Positions 60,431 to 64,000 of a DNA stretch of 64,000 bases are shown here, piece after piece; positions within the stretch are counted from its first letter, which is position 1, and the number at the start of each line of letters is the position of its first letter. Source of the DNA: Sphingobium sp. 66-54. Its GTDB lineage: Bacteria > Pseudomonadota > Alphaproteobacteria > Sphingomonadales > Sphingomonadaceae. The notes below the pieces were generated by a model, which had not been told where the DNA came from, did no database searches, and was given only the letters and a program-made list of their open reading frames with translations. The translations under genes were made by a program, and so were the position numbers. The DNA lies in contig MKWI01000020.1 in NCBI GenBank assembly GCA_001899715.1, positions 1 through 64,000 on the forward strand, read 5' to 3'.

Positions 60431-62176
60431 TCACAGGCCCAGCCCCCGGCCGCGGCCGAGCGACCAGTCGACGCCGCCACCGGGCGTCATCGTGCCGCTG
60501 ATATGCTTGCCCAGATGCTGGTCGAGCGCTGGCCGCCAGGGCACGAGCTGAAAACCAAGTCCGTCATCGATCATGGCGAACCGGCCCGAGGCGAGCGTCA
60601 CCCGCTCGCGATAGACGCCGCTCACATAGTCGCCGGCGGCCGATGGCCGATGCGAAAGGCCCGTGCGCCTGGAGATGGCGTCGATCTCCTGATCGACCTC
60701 ATTGCCCTTGAGGGTCGCGATGAGGTCGCGCGCGAACAGGAAGCCAGCGCCGCGCCGCTGAGCGAGACCGGCGCTTTCGAGATGGAGGGAGCGCGCTTCC
60801 ATCGCCTCGCGGATCTCGAGTCCGAACCCGGCGCCGGACGCGACCGGCTCGCGAGCGATGAGCTGGCGGTCGAGCCAGGTCGCGCCGGGCGCGTTCACCT
60901 GCTGAGCCAGCGTCAGGTCGGAGCGGGTCGCGAGCGACAGGCGCGTATTGCCCTTGGCGTCCTGCCAGTTCCGCGTCTCAACAATCGCCCCGGGTCTGGC
61001 GTCGCCGGTCATCTCCATATCGTCGAAGCGCAGATGATGCGTTCGCCCGTCGGCGCCGTCGATCACCGCATAGGCCGTGCCCGCCAGTTCGTCGTGCAGA
61101 CCGCGCTCGACCAGGCGGCCGACGATGGGATCGGCCGGAGCTTCACCATGGAGAGCGAAGCTGCCGGTATCGGGCACGCGGCCGCCATCACTCATCGCCC
61201 GGTGCATGGTCTTGATGATGTCGGTGCGGATGGAGAGGTCGCGCAGCGTCTTTTCCGCGCCGGGCCTCAGCGACCAGACCGCCGGTCCTTGCCCGTAGGC
61301 AAGACCCAGCCGTTCGAGCTTGCCGGCACGGCCGATCAGCAGGCGGCGCATTTCGGGATCGTCGCCACCACCCGGACGCAGATCGACCATGCCGGTCATC
61401 TCATCAGCCATGCGCTGCAGACGGCGATCGAGGCTCGTCCAGCGATCGGCGTCAACTTCCCGCTCCAGGGCGGCGCGGATCTCTTGTTCGGTGCGCGGTC
61501 CGAGTTCGATCGTGACGCGCTCCTCCGCGCGGGCGCGCATGCCTTCGCGGATATAGTCGCGGTCGATGACGAGATCGGCACCGGTCTCGTCGACGCCGCG
61601 CACGAGGACATGGATATGGGGATTGTCGGTGTTCCAGTGATCGACCGCCACCCAGTCGAGCCGGGTGCCGAGATCGGCCCTCAAATCGTCCATCAACTCG
61701 CGAGTGAACGCCTTGAGGTCGGCCATCTGGCCTGCGTCCTCGGGCGAGACGATGAAACGAAAATGGTGCCGATCATCTTCGCACCGCTCGGCGAAGGCGT
61801 CGCCATCCGCCTGGTCGGAGCGGGCATCGAACAGGCTGGCGTCGCGACCGTCGCGCGTCACGCCATCGCGTTTCAGATAGGCGATATGCCGGGCGAGCGG
61901 CGCCGCGCGAAACTTCGATCCCTTATGCCTGACCACACGGGCCTTGATGACGACGCGCCGGGCATTGGCTGGGGCTCGGGTGCGCAGACGTGCAATGCGG
62001 CCTCGGCCATGGCGCCCCGTGCCTTTGCCGCGTGATGGCCCCCGGCGACTGTACCCTGCCTTGGCCGCTGCCCGGCGAACCTGTGCGGCGAGGCTCTGGA
62101 CCTTACGTCCCGATCCCTTGCCAGCATCGCGGCTTCTTCCCGGCCGAACCCGGAAATCATCGTCGCCAGCGGTCAT
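60431..62176 (-). CDS. Relaxase/mobilisation nuclease with DUF3363
   Basis: A relaxase of about 581 residues. A basic N-terminus (DDDFRVRPGRSRD...) precedes the nuclease with the metal-binding His cluster in VDHWNTDNPHIHVLVRG, then the DUF3363 region to the C-terminus. It nicks the oriT and leads the strand into the recipient. The track start at 62230 is a TTG; the ATG at 62176 matches relatives that begin near DDDFRVRPGR. It is followed by traG with a 34-bp gap. Confidence 0.9.
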   Translation of the reverse strand: MTAGDDDFRVRPGRSRDAGKGSGRKVQSLAAQVRRAAAKAGYSRRGPSRGKGTGRHGRGRIARLRTRAPANARRVVIKARVVRHKGSKFRAAPLARHIAYLKRDGVTRDGRDASLFDARSDQADGDAFAERCEDDRHHFRFIVSPEDAGQMADLKAFTRELMDDLRADLGTRLDWVAVDHWNTDNPHIHVLVRGVDETGADLVIDRDYIREGMRARAEERVTIELGPRTEQEIRAALEREVDADRWTSLDRRLQRMADEMTGMVDLRPGGGDDPEMRRLLIGRAGKLERLGLAYGQGPAVWSLRPGAEKTLRDLSIRTDIIKTMHRAMSDGGRVPDTGSFALHGEAPADPIVGRLVERGLHDELAGTAYAVIDGADGRTHHLRFDDMEMTGDARPGAIVETRNWQDAKGNTRLSLATRSDLTLAQQVNAPGATWLDRQLIAREPVASGAGFGLEIREAMEARSLHLESAGLAQRRGAGFLFARDLIATLKGNEVDQEIDAISRRTGLSHRPSAAGDYVSGVYRERVTLASGRFAMIDDGLGFQLVPWRPALDQHLGKHISGTMTPGGGVDWSLGRGRGLGL

Positions 62177-62240
62177 GTCAGCGCCGAAATCGGCGCTGCC
62201 ACCCGCCGACCTCTTGAAATCACGCCACAATCGGAAAATC

Positions 62241-62315
62241 GCGCCACCCAGCCGATTATGGCGCCACCTGAAAACCCCCTCGACTTACAACCACATGACG
62301 TCCCACAGGTGGCGC
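62241..62315. other. Candidate oriT or regulatory repeats upstream of the relaxase
   Basis: GCGCCACCTG (62261-62270) and CAGGTGGCGC (62306-62315) are perfect 10-bp inverted arms with a 35-base spacer that is locally A/C-rich. A third box, GCGCCACCCA, is at 62241-62250. The region lies between the relaxase and transglycosylase genes, where oriT is often found. No nic-site consensus was recognised. Confidence 0.4.
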
Positions 62316-62420
62316 GCCTTTTATCTCGCCATCGACTTTCCCCTTCGATTCCAGTGCGTTGACTTCTTTTCCGACGCAGTAGATTCCACGCCTGCCAACA
62401 CCAGCGGACGCCATGACCGC

Positions 62421-63209
62421 TCATTGTTCGCTCCGCCCGGGAAGCGGGACGAAGAGGCCGTGCGAACCAGTCGATGAAAGGCGCGGCGGGAGGCCCGAGG
62501 GCGACGAGACAGGCGCGGATGCGATGTCGCCCGGCTGAGATACCGGCGCGGGATCGGCGGCGGCTTGGCTGCCGTCCGATGCGCCGTCACCGCGCAGCAC
62601 GAACAGCGCCGCGTCGCGCCAGGATGGCGCAGCCGGTGCGCGCGGAATTGCAGGCACGACGGCAGGCGAAGCGATGCCGGAGGTGCCGAGGTTGGGCGCG
62701 AGCTTCGCGACATAGGCGATCGTCTCGGCGGGAAGCGGACGGCCGCGCCGGCGCCAGTCGTCGACACGGCCCGGCCCAGCATTATAGGCAGCGAGCGCGG
62801 TGGGCAGATCGCGATACCGATCGACCATCTCGCGCAGGTAGGCCGCGCCAGCGTGAATGTTGGCGCGCACATCCCAGGGGTTGTCACCGAGCCCATAGCG
62901 CGCGGTGAGTTGGCCCCAGGTGCCGGGCATGATCTGCATGAGGCCCATGGCGCCGGCGCGCGAAATCGCCGCCGGATCGCCGTTACTCTCGGCGCGCATC
63001 ACCGCCCAGATCCATACCTCGGGAATGTCGAAGCGCTGTGCGGCTTCGGTCACATGAACGGCGTAGGGATGCGCCGTCGCGGCGGCGGCAGGCGCGGTGG
63101 CCAGCGCCGTCGTGGCCGGAAAGAGGGAGACGAGTATGCCGGTCAAGGCCGATGCGCCAGCGAGGCGAACGGCGCAGGACCGGCAGCGCGACGCGAAGCG
63201 GATGCGCAC
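62421..63209 (-). CDS. VirB1-like lytic transglycosylase
   Basis: A 262-residue exported lytic transglycosylase. Signal segment (LAGASALTGILVSLFPATTALA), then the catalytic Glu in VWIWAVMRAESNGDPAAISRAGAMGLMQIMPGTW and the NPWDVRANIHAGAAYLREMVDRY, LAAYNAGPGRVDDW motifs. It opens peptidoglycan for the conjugation machine. The C-terminal 80 residues are Pro/Ala-rich and of unknown role. Confidence 0.92.
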   Translation of the reverse strand: MRIRFASRCRSCAVRLAGASALTGILVSLFPATTALATAPAAAATAHPYAVHVTEAAQRFDIPEVWIWAVMRAESNGDPAAISRAGAMGLMQIMPGTWGQLTARYGLGDNPWDVRANIHAGAAYLREMVDRYRDLPTALAAYNAGPGRVDDWRRRGRPLPAETIAYVAKLAPNLGTSGIASPAVVPAIPRAPAAPSWRDAALFVLRGDGASDGSQAAADPAPVSQPGDIASAPVSSPSGLPPRLSSTGSHGLFVPLPGRSEQ

Positions 63210-63212
63210 GGT

Positions 63213-63557
63213 TCACTCCGCTTTCGGACGCCGCAGGCGCGGCGACCAGAGCAGGACATGCCCCTCATCGCCGCGATTGGAGCGCAGGAGATTGGCGCGG
63301 ATCGGGCGGGCAAAGCCCGGACAATCGAGCTGGACCGCGACGAAGGCGCTGGCCTTGCCGTCATGATTCCAGCCCGATCCGACCTCGGGACCAATGCCTT
63401 CAGGCGCGCTGGCGTCTGTGAGATGGACGCGCCAATCCGGTGCTCGGCCGTGCCCGGTGAAGCCGGTCGGCACGAGCCGCAGCGCGACATCGAGCGTGAG
63501 CGTTCGCAGACGGCCGACGAACCCGTCGCCGTCCCGGGTGAAGCAACCTATCTGCAT
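63213..63557 (-). CDS. DUF736 family protein
   Basis: A 114-residue protein of the DUF736 family (MQIGCFTRDGDGFVGRLRTLTLDVALRLVP, DWRVHLTDASAPEGIGPEVGSGWNHDGKASAFVAVQLDCPGF), small proteins found next to relaxase genes in alphaproteobacterial elements. Function unknown. AAGGAG precedes the start, which overlaps the TraF stop by 10 bp. Confidence 0.88.
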   Translation of the reverse strand: MQIGCFTRDGDGFVGRLRTLTLDVALRLVPTGFTGHGRAPDWRVHLTDASAPEGIGPEVGSGWNHDGKASAFVAVQLDCPGFARPIRANLLRSNRGDEGHVLLWSPRLRRPKAE

Positions 63558-64000
63558 AAGATGTCTCCTTCTTTGCTGGTGAGAGGGGCACCCTGCGCGC
63601 AGCCGGAGTGCCAGCGCAGCGGCGCGTCAGGCGTGTCGCGGGTGAGGAAGGGTGCGGCGCGGCCGATCAGGCCGGAGGCTGGAATCGGCCCGAAATAGCG
63701 CCCGTCGAGACTGTCGGGCACAGCGTTGAGCAGGAACAACTCGTCGGCCCTAAGGACGCGGCAGCCGCGCCAGACCGGCAACGGGCGGCCATGGCTGTCG
63801 GACGCGTGCGCGATCGCGACGGTGCGCCCCTCGATCGTCACCGTCGCACCGCGGCGGCAGATCAGCGCACCCGGACGCGCGGCGACACGCTTGAGCAACG
63901 GCACGCCGACGGGCAGATAATGGCGCTCGGCCATGAACCGGGCGAGCGCGGGCGGCGGCGAGACGGCGACCATGTCGCCGACCGCGGGCCGGGCAAACGG
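63548..64000 (-). CDS. traF: TraF-type S26 signal peptidase, 5' end outside the window
   Basis: The last 150 residues of a TraF-like S26 peptidase; the frame is open to the right edge, beyond the listed ATG at 63973 (PFARPAVGD precedes it). The segment GVPLLKRVAARPGALICRRGATVTIEGRTV holds the catalytic Lys region, and GCRVLRADELFLLNAVPDSLDGRYFGPIP is the family C-terminal box. The catalytic Ser would lie upstream of the window. TraF matures the pilin TrbC. Confidence 0.88.
   Translation of the reverse strand, partial: PFARPAVGDMVAVSPPPALARFMAERHYLPVGVPLLKRVAARPGALICRRGATVTIEGRTVAIAHASDSHGRPLPVWRGCRVLRADELFLLNAVPDSLDGRYFGPIPASGLIGRAAPFLTRDTPDAPLRWHSGCAQGAPLTSKEGDILCR

Noticed and set aside
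60503-62035. 510-residue plus-strand ORF
   Set aside because: Antisense to the relaxase gene, which has a clear nuclease motif and operon context.

Overview
The window looks like accessory DNA of a high-GC alphaproteobacterium, most likely a member of the Sphingomonadaceae (Sphingobium, Novosphingobium, Sphingopyxis or Sphingomonas type). The evidence is the Trb-type conjugation operon with DUF2274, TrbK-alt and a DUF3363 relaxase, a benenodin-like lasso cluster with an Atxe2-type isopeptidase, a luxR-luxI-phyH cluster, and sphingomonad-style czc/cus metal operons. No chromosomal housekeeping gene, rRNA, tRNA or CRISPR array was seen. I read it as part of an integrative-conjugative element or a conjugative plasmid; neither end of the element is visible.

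Layout. (1) 0-5 kb: a czcCBA metal efflux operon whose czcA is cut off after about 390 residues at the left edge, then a YnfA-type membrane protein. (2) 5-9.4 kb: a divalent-metal regulon made of an FTR1/cytochrome c protein, a CDF exporter and a methyltransferase. These are controlled by one MerR-family regulator through two matching 19-bp-spacer promoters that appear to give leaderless mRNAs. (3) 9.4-20.6 kb: a copper block (copA, cueR, cusCBAF) flanked by two copies of an uncharacterised pair of small exported proteins. (4) 20.7-24.5 kb: a bufferin (copper-binding RiPP) operon, bufA1-bufB-bufC-doxX-sigF-nrsF, preceded by a perfect SigF-type promoter. (5) 24.6-26.5 kb: an HxlR regulator divergent from GFA, TfoX-like and DUF2461 genes. 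(6) 26.5-29.2 kb: a compact mer operon (merTPA, divergent merR). (7) 29.4-32.6 kb: luxR-luxI-phyH-gntR followed by an EexN entry-exclusion lipoprotein. (8) 32.6-36 kb: VapBC, a nucleotidyltransferase-HEPN protein and an AbiEi/AbiEii pair. (9) 36.3-45.5 kb: a lasso peptide locus with FecI/FecR, a TonB-dependent receptor and an isopeptidase, convergent with precursor-B-C. (10) 45.7-55.3 kb: the Trb type IV secretion operon (trbB to trbI, plus DUF2274). (11) 55.7-57.9 kb: cargo on the opposite strand (a Tat-exported superoxide dismutase with a broken chrB remnant, and a Fic protein with an operator array). (12) 57.9-64 kb: the DNA-processing half of the conjugation system (RHH protein, TraG coupling protein, relaxase, lytic transglycosylase, DUF736, TraF).

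How it fits together. The conjugation genes (10, 12, EexN and probably the quorum-sensing pair) form the mobile backbone. The rest is cargo for metal survival (Zn/Cd/Co, Cu, Hg, a relic of chromate resistance), defence or addiction, and a narrow-spectrum peptide system. The items most worth follow-up are the lasso peptide with an unreported-looking core, the bufferin operon with its promoter, the duplicated copper-associated exported protein pair, the leaderless twin MerR promoters, and the six-site operator array overlapping the fic start codon. All assignments are from reading the sequence; no database search was run.
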